Assembly (NCBI RefSeq): GCF_000308615.1
Contig: NZ_BAGB01000045.1
Coordinates: 24,931 to 88,930, forward strand
Length of the DNA stretch: 64,000 nucleotides
Direction of reading: 5' to 3'
Source of the DNA: Nocardia jiangxiensis NBRC 101359
GTDB lineage: Bacteria > Actinomycetota > Actinomycetes > Mycobacteriales > Mycobacteriaceae
The position numbers were made by a program, and so were the translations under genes. Position 1 is the stretch's first letter. Every line of letters starts with the position of its first letter. The notes beneath the pieces were generated by a model. The model did not search any database. It was not told the DNA's origin and saw nothing but the letters and a program-made list of their open reading frames with translations. Below, in pieces: positions 25,576 to 34,498 of the stretch.

Positions 25576-26919
25576 CTACCTCGTCGCGCCGGGCGCGGGT
25601 AGCTCCGGCAGCGCGGTCTCGTACAACCAGCGGTTCCACAGTGGCCGCAGCGACGCGGTGCTGTAGCGTCCGGCCAGATCGGCGAACTCCTCGGTGCTGA
25701 CCGTCGAATGCCGGTAGCGCGCAGTCCATTCCCGCAGCAGCCCGAGGAATCCGGGATCGCCCAGCGACAGTCGCAGGGCGTGCAGGGTCAGCGCGCCGCG
25801 CTTGTAGACGCGGTCGTCGAACATCAGCCGCGGGCCCGGATCGCCGACCACGATGTCCTGCGGCGAACGAGCCAGGTTCTGCCGTGCCGCGCGGGCCAGG
25901 TCGTCGGCCTCGGGGCCGCCGCTGGCCTCCGACCAGATCCACTCGGCGTAACAGGCGAACCCCTCGTGCAACCAGATGTCGCGCCACTGCCCCACGGTGA
26001 GGCTGTTGCCGAACCACTGATGCGCCAGCTCGTGTGCGACCAGGCGTTCCGCGCCACGCCGCCCGTCGCAGTGGTTCGCACCGAAGATGGACATCCCCTG
26101 CGCCTCGATCGGAATCTCGAGGTCGTCGTCGGTGACCACGACCGTGTACGACCCGAACGGATACGGCCCGAACCGCTCGGCGAACTCGGCCATCATCCGA
26201 GGCTGCCGGGCGAAGTCGTAATCGAAGTTCGCCCGCAGCCGCGCGGGCAGGATGGCCTGCATCGGCACGGCGTCGTCGTGCACCGAACCGACCCGGTACT
26301 TGCGATACGGCCCGATCTGAATCGTCGCCAGATAGCTGGCCATCGGCTCGGGCTGGTCGTACACCCAGGTGGTCTGGCTGGCCTTGGTCTGCTTGCGGAC
26401 CAGCGCGCCGTTGGCGACGGCGTAGTAGGGCGAGTCGGTGGTGATCGAAATCCGGTAGCTGGCCTTGGAACTCGGGTGGTCGTCACACGGGAACCAGGAT
26501 GCGGCCCCGTTGGGCTGACTGGCCACGAGCGCACCCTCGGTCAGCTCCTCCCAACCGACCTCGCCCCACTGCCCGCGCACCGGTGTGGGTGTGCCCGCGT
26601 ACTGGACCGCGACGACCAGGGCGCCGCCCGAGGGCACCTTGTGCGCGGGAGTGACCGTGAGCTTGCCGCGATGGTGCGTATACTTCGCCGCCTTGGACCC
26701 GTTCACGAAAACCTTGGTCACACCGAGGGATTGGGACAGATCCAGCGCGAACCGCGGCTGCACCGCGGTGGTCACCGCGGTGATCGTCGCGCGGCCGGAC
26801 AGCCGGTTGCTGGACACCTTGTAGACCAGGTCCAATTCGTACCGGGAGACCCGGTAACCGCGATTGCCGTTCTGGGGTAGGTACTCGTCGATGGGCGGTG
26901 CGTAGAACTTGTCCGCCAT
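25576..26919 (-). CDS. M1-family metallopeptidase (aminopeptidase N-like)
   Basis: 447 aa from the ATG at 26919. The zinc site is HELAHQWFGNSLTVG with the third ligand Glu in WLHEGFACYAEW. The exopeptidase GAMEN-like segment is EAQGMSIFG. It lacks the long C-terminal domain of PepN, so it is a short M1 enzyme. No signal peptide is visible. Its ATG overlaps the stop of the upstream NRPS-like gene (TGATG), so the two proteins are made together. It may trim or recycle the NRPS product or simply share expression; which of the two cannot be told. Confidence 0.92.
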   Translation of the reverse strand: MADKFYAPPIDEYLPQNGNRGYRVSRYELDLVYKVSSNRLSGRATITAVTTAVQPRFALDLSQSLGVTKVFVNGSKAAKYTHHRGKLTVTPAHKVPSGGALVVAVQYAGTPTPVRGQWGEVGWEELTEGALVASQPNGAASWFPCDDHPSSKASYRISITTDSPYYAVANGALVRKQTKASQTTWVYDQPEPMASYLATIQIGPYRKYRVGSVHDDAVPMQAILPARLRANFDYDFARQPRMMAEFAERFGPYPFGSYTVVVTDDDLEIPIEAQGMSIFGANHCDGRRGAERLVAHELAHQWFGNSLTVGQWRDIWLHEGFACYAEWIWSEASGGPEADDLARAARQNLARSPQDIVVGDPGPRLMFDDRVYKRGALTLHALRLSLGDPGFLGLLREWTARYRHSTVSTEEFADLAGRYSTASLRPLWNRWLYETALPELPAPGATR

Positions 26920-29900
26920 CAACGGCGCCCCTGCCGATCCGGCCACGGCGCGATCGGGTTGCCCTGCCACCGGGTCGAGTCGGGAACCGTGTCACCACGC
27001 ATCACCAGGGAGGCCGGTCCGACCGTCGCGCCGGCGCCGATCCGCGCCGCGGGCAGCGCCACGCAGTGCGGGCCCAGGGTGGACCCCGCCTCGAGTCTCA
27101 CCGTATCCATGGACATGATCCGATCATGAAACAGGTGCGTCTGCACGACACATCCGCGTTCCACCGTCGCGCCGTCGCCGAGCGTCACCAGATCGGCCTC
27201 GGGGAGCCAATAGGATTCGCACCACACGCCGCGGCCGATCTTCGCGCCCAGACCGCGCAACCAGATGTTCATCACCGGAGTGCCGGTGGCCGCGCGCGCG
27301 AACCACGGCGCGGCGACGGTTTCCACGAACGCGTCGGACACCTCGTTGCGCCAGACGAACGAGCTCCACAGCGGATGTTCCACCTGCTCGATCCGGCCGA
27401 CCAGCAGCCATTTCGCGGTCACCGCGCAGCCGCCCGCGAAGACGCCCGCGACCAGCAGAACCACACCGGAAACCAGTGCGGCGAACCAGTATCCGACCGT
27501 CGCGGCCGCCCACGCCAGGGTGAACAGCACCCCCAGCCCGATGCCGAAGGTCACCATCACCGGCAGCAACCGGCAGGTCTCGACGACGGCGCGGGCCACC
27601 CGCAGTCGCGCGGGCGGGTCGAAGGTGCGCGCGGTATCGGAGTCACCGGCGGTGCGCCGCAATCGAACCGGCGGGCTGCCCAGCCACGACGAACCCGCCT
27701 TGGCCTTCTCCGGCGCGGCCGACAGCACCGCGACCAGACCGTTCTTCGGCACCCGGCGACCCGGTGCGGTCATCCCGGAGTTGCCCAGGAAGGCCCGCTT
27801 GCCCACCTTCGCCTCACCGACGCGCATCCAGCCGCCGCCGAGTTCGTAACTGGCGATCATGGTGTCGTCGGCGAGGAACGCGCCGTCCGCGACGGTGGTG
27901 AACTTCGGCAGCAGCAGCACCGTCGAGGCTTCCACGCCCTTGCCGATCTGCGCGCCCAGCAGGCGCAGCCACACCGGCGTCAGCAGGCTCGCGTACAGCG
28001 GGAACAGGAACGTCCGCGCGGAGTCCATCAGCCGTTCGGTGGTCCACACCTGCCAGCCGACCCGGCTGCGGACCGGGTAGTAGCCCTCGTGCAGGCCGAT
28101 GCTCAGCAGCCGCACCGCGATCACCGTCACCGCGGCGAAGACCGCCAGACTCAGCACCGTGGCGACCGGCAGCATCGCATACGCGTGCCCGAGCGCGGCC
28201 GCGCCGGTGCGATCGTCCCGAATCCACCAGGCCAGCAGCACACCGCCGACAGCCAGCCCCAGCACCGGCAGCGCGGCCAGCGCCATCGAGGTCAGACCGA
28301 AGGCGATCACCCAGTGCGCGGCCCGCGGGGGCGTGCGCGGCGGCCACGGATGTTCGGCCTTGCCGACCTTCACCGCGGGCGAACCGGCCCACTCCTGCGC
28401 CGCCTTCACCTTGCCGAAGACCGCGGACCCCGGCGCCACCACCGCATTCTTGCCGACCACGGCACCGGGCAGCAGCGTCGAGCGTGAACCGATCACCGCA
28501 CCCGCGCCGATCCGGATACTGCCGATGTGCACCACGTCGCCGTCGATCCAGTGCCCGGCCAGATCCACCTCGGGTTCGACGCTGCAACCGTCGCCGAGCT
28601 CGAGCATGCCGGTGACCGGCGGCAGCGTGTGCAGGTCCACGCCCTTGCCGACCTTCGCGCCCAGGGCGCGTGCGAACGGCACCATCCACGGCGCGCCGGA
28701 CAGATTCTCCGCACCGCTGGCCTCGGACAGCCGCACCGCGGCCCACAGTCGCAGATGGACCGTTCCGCCGCGTGGATAACTGCCGGGCCGCACACCCCAG
28801 AGCAACGTCCGGGCGCCGGCCACGCAGATCGCCATGCGACCGAGCGGGGAGATGAACAAGACGAATGCGAGCAGCAGCCACCACCACGACAACACCGGCA
28901 GCCACGGCAGCGAACCGGACCAGCTGGCGATATCGGTGACGATGCCGAGCCAGGTCAGCCACTGCAATCCGGTCAGCGTGGTCAGCGGAACCCCCGCGAG
29001 CACCTGCGTCCACTGTGCAAGGCGCGGTGTGGGTTTCACGAAACGCGGCAGCACGGTGGCGGCCGGTGCGGCGGCGTCGAGCCGCTCGGCCAGCGCGCCC
29101 AGCCGCGGATGGTCGTACAGGTCCGCGACGGTCACCTCGGGAAAACGCTCACGTAGCCCGGTCACCAGTTGCGCGGCCGAGAGCGAGCCGCCGCCGAGGT
29201 CGAAGAAGTCGGCCTGCAGGTCGGTGACCTCCGCGCCGAGGATCGCATTCCACAGTCCGGCAAGCCATTGCGCGGTGCCTTCGAGTTCGTCGGAGGATTC
29301 GGGGGCCGAGCCCGCGTCCGGCAGCGGCCAGGGCAGCGCGTCGCGGTCGACCTTGCCCGAGGTGCGGGTGGGCAGTTCCGGCAGCAATGCCAGGCGCGGC
29401 ACCAGAGGTGCGGGCAGTTGCTCGGCCAGCAGGGCACGGGCGGCCTGGACGTCGAAATCCGGATCGGCGCTGGCGAGGTAGCCGACCAGAATCCGGTTGC
29501 CCGCCTTGGTGGTTCGCACCGCGCACGCCGCACCGCTGACGCCCGGCAGATTCTGTAGCGCGGTATCGATCTCGCCGAGCTCGATCCGGCGGCCACCGAT
29601 CTTGACCTGATCGTCCGCGCGGCCCAGGAACAGCAGCCCGGTGCCGTCGAAGCGGACCAGGTCACCGCTGCGATAGGCCCGCTGCCAGCCGAGAGTCGGC
29701 ATGGGCGCGTACTTCTCGGCGTCCTTGGCGGCATCGAGATAGCGCGCCAGGCCGACGCCGCCGATCACGAGTTCGCCGGAATCCCCTTCGGCCACCGGCC
29801 TTCCCGAGGCCGGATCGACCACGGCCAGATCCCAGCCATCCAGCGGCAATCCGATCCGCACGGGCCCCTCGCCGGTCAGCAGGGCCGCGCAGGCCACCAC

Positions 29901-30842
29901 GGCGGCCTCGGTGGGGCCGTAGGTGTTCCACACCTCCCGCTCGCCGCTGCCCGCGAGCCGCTCGGCCAGGTCCGGCGGGACGGCCTCGCCGCCGAAGATC
30001 AACAGCCGCACCGCATCCAACGCCTCGGCGGGCCACATCGCGGCCAGCGTCGGAACCGTGGACACCACGCTGATCTCGCGGCGCACCAGCCACGGACCCA
30101 GGTCCATGCCGCTGCGCACCAGCGCGCGGGGTGCGGGCACCAGGCACGCGCCGTGCCGCCAGGCCAGCCACATCTCCTCGCAGGAGGCGTCGAAGGCGAC
30201 CGAGAGTCCGGCCAGCACGCGATCGCCGGGACCGATCGGCTTGTCCTGCAGGAACATCCGGGCTTCGGCGTCGACGAAGGCGGCAGCGTTGCGGTGGGTG
30301 ACCGCCACACCCTTCGGCGTTCCTGTGGATCCCGAGGTGAAGATGATCCAGGCGTCGTCGCCGGGCTCGGGTGCGGCATCCGGTGCGGGCCGGGCCGCGC
30401 TCGCGACGCCCGTCGCGGCGATTCCGGTGGCCGTCACGATCGCGCTGACGCGGGCCTCGCCGAAGACGAGCTGGGCGCGTTCGTCCGGATCGTCGGCGTC
30501 GACCGGGACGTACGCGGCCCCGGCGTACAGCACCGCGAGGATGGTCGCGTACAACTCGGCGGTGCCCGAGGGAATCCGGACCCCGACCCGGTCGCCCCGG
30601 CGGACCCCGGCCGCGCGCAGGCGGTCGGCGGTGTCGTCGACCTCCGCGAGCAGTTCGGCATAGGTGAGCACATCGCCACCGTCGTCGAGGGCGGGCGCAT
30701 CGGGATGTTCCCCGGCGGTCGCGGCCAGGACGTCGACGAGGGTGCGTGGCGGCGCGGCGTGCGCGGATCGCAGCAAGGGCGAGGACGGCGAGCCCTGCGT
30801 GCCCGGGACCTGCGGCCGTGAAACGTCCCACTGGAGCGTCAC
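26919..30842 (-). CDS. Pls/PosA-family single-module nonribosomal peptide synthetase with membrane-bound C-terminal domains
   Basis: 1307 aa, GTG start. The adenylation domain (about 35-505) has A3 IIFTSGSTGTPKG at 166-178, A5 NTYGPTE near 306-312, and A10 TRTSGKVDR with Lys497. The carrier domain follows with the phosphopantetheine Ser553 in DFFDLGGGSLS. After about residue 640 come several transmembrane helices (for example WWWLLLAFVLFISPLG) alternating with left-handed beta-helix acyltransferase-like repeats. This architecture is that of epsilon-poly-lysine synthetase (Pls) and the PosA family, which make isopeptide-linked homopolymers without a condensation domain. The gene is coupled by a 1-nt overlap to an M1 peptidase. 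The product is unknown; the residues lining the pocket include Asp218, Ala219, Glu222, Thr307, Val315 and Val316. Confidence 0.93.
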   Translation of the reverse strand: MTLQWDVSRPQVPGTQGSPSSPLLRSAHAAPPRTLVDVLAATAGEHPDAPALDDGGDVLTYAELLAEVDDTADRLRAAGVRRGDRVGVRIPSGTAELYATILAVLYAGAAYVPVDADDPDERAQLVFGEARVSAIVTATGIAATGVASAARPAPDAAPEPGDDAWIIFTSGSTGTPKGVAVTHRNAAAFVDAEARMFLQDKPIGPGDRVLAGLSVAFDASCEEMWLAWRHGACLVPAPRALVRSGMDLGPWLVRREISVVSTVPTLAAMWPAEALDAVRLLIFGGEAVPPDLAERLAGSGEREVWNTYGPTEAAVVACAALLTGEGPVRIGLPLDGWDLAVVDPASGRPVAEGDSGELVIGGVGLARYLDAAKDAEKYAPMPTLGWQRAYRSGDLVRFDGTGLLFLGRADDQVKIGGRRIELGEIDTALQNLPGVSGAACAVRTTKAGNRILVGYLASADPDFDVQAARALLAEQLPAPLVPRLALLPELPTRTSGKVDRDALPWPLPDAGSAPESSDELEGTAQWLAGLWNAILGAEVTDLQADFFDLGGGSLSAAQLVTGLRERFPEVTVADLYDHPRLGALAERLDAAAPAATVLPRFVKPTPRLAQWTQVLAGVPLTTLTGLQWLTWLGIVTDIASWSGSLPWLPVLSWWWLLLAFVLFISPLGRMAICVAGARTLLWGVRPGSYPRGGTVHLRLWAAVRLSEASGAENLSGAPWMVPFARALGAKVGKGVDLHTLPPVTGMLELGDGCSVEPEVDLAGHWIDGDVVHIGSIRIGAGAVIGSRSTLLPGAVVGKNAVVAPGSAVFGKVKAAQEWAGSPAVKVGKAEHPWPPRTPPRAAHWVIAFGLTSMALAALPVLGLAVGGVLLAWWIRDDRTGAAALGHAYAMLPVATVLSLAVFAAVTVIAVRLLSIGLHEGYYPVRSRVGWQVWTTERLMDSARTFLFPLYASLLTPVWLRLLGAQIGKGVEASTVLLLPKFTTVADGAFLADDTMIASYELGGGWMRVGEAKVGKRAFLGNSGMTAPGRRVPKNGLVAVLSAAPEKAKAGSSWLGSPPVRLRRTAGDSDTARTFDPPARLRVARAVVETCRLLPVMVTFGIGLGVLFTLAWAAATVGYWFAALVSGVVLLVAGVFAGGCAVTAKWLLVGRIEQVEHPLWSSFVWRNEVSDAFVETVAAPWFARAATGTPVMNIWLRGLGAKIGRGVWCESYWLPEADLVTLGDGATVERGCVVQTHLFHDRIMSMDTVRLEAGSTLGPHCVALPAARIGAGATVGPASLVMRGDTVPDSTRWQGNPIAPWPDRQGRR

Positions 30843-31375
30843 GTACTGTCCACCTTTCCGGATCGGCGCCGAGAGCGCGCAAACCGTTGTCTCACGTCAG
30901 GGTTACCGGTGCGCAAACGCGAAACTTCCGTTCGGCTCACCCTTCACCGGAAGCGGAGGGTCCCTGCCGGGCCAATCGTCGCGATTTGCCGCAGCTATTG
31001 TCCCAGGTCGTCGGAAGGGCTGCGGCGGAGGGTTGTCCCGGACCGCGCTACCGACGGCGAGTCCGGGCTCGGATTCGAGGTTGCTCGGACGCAGCTTTTC
31101 CCGCCGCCGGCGAATCCCGATACGAACACCTGATTTCGCACGAACATGGGTAACTCACCGGGAACGCCCAAAACCTAGCCACCCTCCCAACGGTCGGCCC
31201 GAAGCCCAACTGTGTCGGCACCCAACGACCCGCTGAAGTCCCGGAGAGGCGGGGGAGCCAGAGATCAGCTCACACAGGTAGCACCGGATGAATTCTCACG
31301 ACGCTCCCAGCAACGGCCCGGATGCTCGGGGAACACGAGCCGAACGATGCGCTCGCACGAGTGAACAGGAATGCG
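30843..31375. other. Non-coding gap between the NRPS gene and the ApbE operon
   Basis: 533 nt between divergent genes, no credible gene on either strand. The left part should hold the NRPS promoter. The right part (about 31170-31375) reads as a structured leader for the plus-strand operon and is listed separately. Confidence 0.6.
31190..31375 (+). promoter_or_regulatory. Structured 5' leader of the ApbE operon, possible riboswitch (weakly like the c-di-AMP ydaO class)
   Basis: The leader has GCTGAAGTCCCGG (31230s-31240s) followed by CGGGGGAGCCAGAG and later GGATGAATTC. Their order resembles the core of actinobacterial ydaO-type RNAs (CUGAAnnCCCGG ... GGGGGAnCCA ... GGGGUGAAU), but the last block deviates. 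Two small hairpins, GCTCG/CGAGC around 31333-31349 and CTCG/CGAG around 31352-31361, sit just before the start codon at 31376. It could equally be a different structured leader. Assigned only from motif order read by eye. Confidence 0.3.
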
Positions 31376-31645
31376 ATGACGTCATCGGATCCCGGCCGCC
31401 GGGCCGGTCGCACCGCGACCCGGGTGCTGGCGGCGCTCGGCGTCGCCGGAACCATCGGCGCGGCCGCCCTGGCCTACACGGACACCCACACCGCGAGCGC
31501 GAGCACCACCGGCAATGACAGCAGTACGAGCACGAATCAGAACAGCGTCTCCTCGACCGATTCCGGCACGTCGTCCGGGACCGGAACCGTCCCGCAGGTC
31601 GGGACCGGGTCGGGCGAATCGCACGCACAATCGGCCGGATCATGA
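31376..31645 (+). CDS. Small exported/membrane-anchored Ser/Thr-rich protein of the ApbE operon
   Basis: 89 aa from the ATG at 31376 (an in-frame ATG at 31322 gives an 18-residue extension with no signal character). Residues about 15-38 (TATRVLAALGVAGTIGAAAL) form one membrane helix or signal anchor. The rest is a low-complexity Ser/Thr/Gly linker ending GSGESHAQSAGS. In related operons of other actinobacteria the gene at this place usually encodes a longer protein with an FMN-binding domain that ApbE flavinylates; that domain is missing here. Its stop overlaps the apbE start (ATGA). Function unknown; it may tether or accept a cofactor. Confidence 0.8.
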   Translation: MTSSDPGRRAGRTATRVLAALGVAGTIGAAALAYTDTHTASASTTGNDSSTSTNQNSVSSTDSGTSSGTGTVPQVGTGSGESHAQSAGS

Positions 31646-32574
31646 CCGCCCCCACACTGGAACCGGACCGCGTCGCGACCGCCGACTGGTCGGTGTGGAA
31701 TACGCGCGCCCGGCTGGTGGTCACCGATCCCGCGCATCTGGCCGGGGCCCGGGAGGCGATGTGCGAATATCTCGACGCCGTCGATCGCGCCTGCAGCCGG
31801 TTCCGTGACGATTCCGAACTCAGTGGCCTGAGCGCACATCCGGGTCGTCCGGTCGTCATCGGGCCCCTGTTCGCGGAGTATCTGCGCACGGCGCTCGCGG
31901 TGGCCGAGAGCACGGCGGGAGACGTGGATCCCACGGTCGGTGCGGCACTCGAACGGCTGGGTTACGACCGGGATTACGCGCTCGTCGCGAACACGGATAC
32001 GGCCACCCCGATTCCGGTGGTGTTCACCCCGCGCACGGACTGGACGACGGTGCTGCTCGACGAGCGAACCGTGACGGTACCGCGCGGTGTCCGGCTGGAT
32101 CTGGGCGCCACCGCCAAGGCGATCGCGGCCGACCGCTGCGCACACCTGATCGCCGAACGCTTCGGCTGCGGAACGCTCGTGAGCCTCGGGGGCGATATCG
32201 CCACCGCTGGTGCGGCACCCGACGGCGGCTGGCAGATCGAGGTTCGCGACGGGCCGGGCGAGCCCGGCTGCCGGATCAGCCTCCCCGCGGGCGCGGCGCT
32301 GGCCACCTCCAGCACCGTGCGGCGACGGTGGAAGCGCGGCGGGCATCTGGTCCATCACATCGTCGATCCGCGAACCGGCGTCGCCGCCGAAACCGTGTGG
32401 CGCACAGTCTCGGTCGCCGCGAACACCTGCCTGGCGGCCAATGCGGCCGCGACGGCCGCCGTCGTGCGCGGACGCGACGCGCTCGAACCGCTGCATCGGT
32501 CCGGATCGCCCGCGCGGTTGGTCGATCGCGCGGGGCGGATCACCACTCTCGGCGGCTGGCCCGCGGAACAGTAG
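31642..32574 (+). CDS. apbE: FAD:protein FMN transferase (ApbE)
   Basis: 310 aa. ApbE attaches FMN from FAD to a Thr/Ser of a target protein, normally in extracytoplasmic electron-transfer proteins. The family motifs are RFRDDSELSGLS, DVDPTVGAALERLGYDRDY, the RLDLGATAKAIAADRC loop that binds FAD, and GTLVSLGGDIATAG. The C-terminal HHIVDPRTG is the Mg/active-site block. There is no signal peptide, so it is probably a cytoplasmic-side or non-classical member, as is common in actinobacteria. Second gene of the operon; starts 4 nt inside the small protein gene. Confidence 0.93.
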   Translation: MTAPTLEPDRVATADWSVWNTRARLVVTDPAHLAGAREAMCEYLDAVDRACSRFRDDSELSGLSAHPGRPVVIGPLFAEYLRTALAVAESTAGDVDPTVGAALERLGYDRDYALVANTDTATPIPVVFTPRTDWTTVLLDERTVTVPRGVRLDLGATAKAIAADRCAHLIAERFGCGTLVSLGGDIATAGAAPDGGWQIEVRDGPGEPGCRISLPAGAALATSSTVRRRWKRGGHLVHHIVDPRTGVAAETVWRTVSVAANTCLAANAAATAAVVRGRDALEPLHRSGSPARLVDRAGRITTLGGWPAEQ

Positions 32575-32582
32575 GGGACATC

Positions 32583-33152
32583 ATGGGACATTCGGCCATG
32601 ACAGAGGCGCTGTGGGCCTTCGGCCGCGGCAGCGGGATCGCCGCGGTGGCGGTGTTGACCGTCGCGGTCGTCGCCGGCATCGCGGCGCGCTCGGGACGCG
32701 CGATCACCTTGCCCCGCACCGCGATCGCCGATCTGCATCGAGGTGCGTCGCTCATCGCGTGCACACTCGTCGGCATCCACGTGCTGAGCCTGCTCGCCGA
32801 TCCGGACGCACAGTTGCGGCTGATCGACATCGTGGTGCCCTTCGCCGCGAACTACCGACCCATGTGGATGGGCCTGGGAACCGTCGCGGTCGATCTGTTC
32901 ATCGCGGTGGTCGTCTCGGCGCTGCTGCGGCACCGGCTCGGCCCGCGCACATTCCGCCTGATCCATTGGGCCGCATACGGTCTGTGGCCGGTCGCGCTGA
33001 TCCACGCACTGGGAACCGGCACCGACGCGGCCCGGCCATGGCTGCTCACGGTTGCCGGGGCCTGCATTCTCGCCGTCGCCGCCGCCGTGACCTGGCGGAC
33101 CGCAAGCAATTTCACCGAATTCGGACGGATACAGCGAAGGAGTGCACGATGA
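32583..33152 (+). CDS. Ferric-reductase-like/cytochrome b-type transmembrane heme protein
   Basis: 189 aa, five to six membrane helices. Four His at positions 52, 66, 128 and 141 form two pairs spaced 14 and 13 residues, the bis-heme pattern of the ferric-reductase/NOX family. It begins MGHSAMTEALWAFGRGSGIA; an ATG at 32598 is an alternative start. It most likely carries electrons across the membrane between the cytoplasmic NuoF-like flavoprotein/ferredoxin and an external flavinylated acceptor. It lies 8 nt after apbE, and its stop overlaps the next start (ATGA). Confidence 0.9.
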   Translation: MGHSAMTEALWAFGRGSGIAAVAVLTVAVVAGIAARSGRAITLPRTAIADLHRGASLIACTLVGIHVLSLLADPDAQLRLIDIVVPFAANYRPMWMGLGTVAVDLFIAVVVSALLRHRLGPRTFRLIHWAAYGLWPVALIHALGTGTDAARPWLLTVAGACILAVAAAVTWRTASNFTEFGRIQRRSAR

Positions 33153-34498
33153 GCACGACGACCACAATCATCGAGCCCGCCGCGCCGACCGGCGTTCGGC
33201 GGCTACTGCTTGCAGGGCCCGAATTAGCCTCGCATACGAAGTGTTTCGGGTCTGCACCTACCGGGGGCACCGCATTTCTGGACGCCGTAACCGCCTCCGG
33301 GTTGAGCGGCCGGGGCGGAGCGGCCTTCCCGGCCGCACGCAAACTCGCCGCGGTCGCCGCCGGACGCCGAGCAGTCGTCGTCGCCAACGGCGCCGAGGGT
33401 GAGCCCGCCAGCAGCAAGGATGCCGTATTGCTCTCCCGCGCACCGCATCTGGTGCTGGACGGGCTCGGCATCGCCGCGGATGCCGTGGGCGCGCGGGAAT
33501 GCCATCTCTACGCGCCCGCGCCCCTCCTCGACGGTGTCCGTCGCGCACTCGACGAACGCCGGGCATCCGGCTACGACCGGCGTACGGTCCGGCTCACCGC
33601 GTCGGCGGAGACCTTCCTGTCCGGGGAGAAGACCGCCGTCATCAACCGGATCGCGGCTTTGCCCGCGCTGCCCGGCGATCAGCTCATCAGCACGTCGCAG
33701 GCCGGATTGCGCGGTCGTCCGACGCTGGTGCACAACGTGGAGACCCTCGCGCATCTGGCCCTCATCGCCCGCTACGGACCCCGGTGGTTCCGCACCGCGG
33801 GCACCCCCGACGAACCCGGCACCATGCTGGTCACCCTGTCCGGAACCACGGCAACCGGCGTCGTCGAGGTACCCCTGGGCATTCCGCTCCTGGATCTGAT
33901 CGCCCGCCATGGACGAACCGATCCGCGCACCGTGCGCGCCATCCTCGTCGGCGGCTACCACGGCGCCTGGATCCCCGCCGCCGCACTGCACCGGGCCGCC
34001 CTGTCGTCCGCCGCACTGCGTCCCCTGCACGCGTCACCCGGCGCGGGGGTGGTCCGGGTGCTCTCCCGAACCGAATGCGGTCTTCGAGCATCCGCCGACA
34101 TCATCACCTACCTCGCCGCGCAGAGCGCCCGTCAGTGTGGTCCCTGCCGCAACGGCCTTCCCGCCCTCGCCGAGACATTCGCGCCGCTCGCCGCAGGCCA
34201 TCCGGTCGATCCCCGCGAAATCGCCCGGCTCGCGAATCTGGTCGACGGCCGCGGCGCATGCGCACATCCCGATGGCACCGCGCGCCTGGTCCGCTCGGCG
34301 CTCGACGTGTTCGCGCAGGACGTCGCGCTACACCTGCACGGCCGATGCCAGGTCGCCGGGCGCGATCAAGGCGTGGCCACACCCCGCACCGCGACCGACA
34401 CCGCCGCAGGAAGTTCCACGACGCGCATCGACACGGACCGCACCCGGCCGATGCGCTCGGTATCGAAGGTCGTCTCCGAACACGGGGCAGCGTCGTGA
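33149..34498 (+). CDS. NuoF/RnfC-like NADH-ubiquinone oxidoreductase iron-sulfur flavoprotein
   Basis: 449 aa. The FMN/NADH-binding block GLSGRGGAAFPAARKLAA (NuoF has GRGGAGFP), NGAEGEPASSKDAVLL and a SLBB-like region are visible. Near the C-terminus ARQCGPCRNGLPAL and GRGACAHPDG correspond to the NuoF [4Fe-4S] cluster; the first Cys of CxxCxxC is Ala (SARQCGPC), leaving three visible Cys ligands. It would accept electrons from NAD(P)H and feed the adjacent ferredoxin and heme membrane protein. It is coupled at both ends (ATGA and GTGA overlaps), so the four downstream genes form one translational unit. Confidence 0.9.
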   Translation: MSTTTTIIEPAAPTGVRRLLLAGPELASHTKCFGSAPTGGTAFLDAVTASGLSGRGGAAFPAARKLAAVAAGRRAVVVANGAEGEPASSKDAVLLSRAPHLVLDGLGIAADAVGARECHLYAPAPLLDGVRRALDERRASGYDRRTVRLTASAETFLSGEKTAVINRIAALPALPGDQLISTSQAGLRGRPTLVHNVETLAHLALIARYGPRWFRTAGTPDEPGTMLVTLSGTTATGVVEVPLGIPLLDLIARHGRTDPRTVRAILVGGYHGAWIPAAALHRAALSSAALRPLHASPGAGVVRVLSRTECGLRASADIITYLAAQSARQCGPCRNGLPALAETFAPLAAGHPVDPREIARLANLVDGRGACAHPDGTARLVRSALDVFAQDVALHLHGRCQVAGRDQGVATPRTATDTAAGSSTTRIDTDRTRPMRSVSKVVSEHGAAS

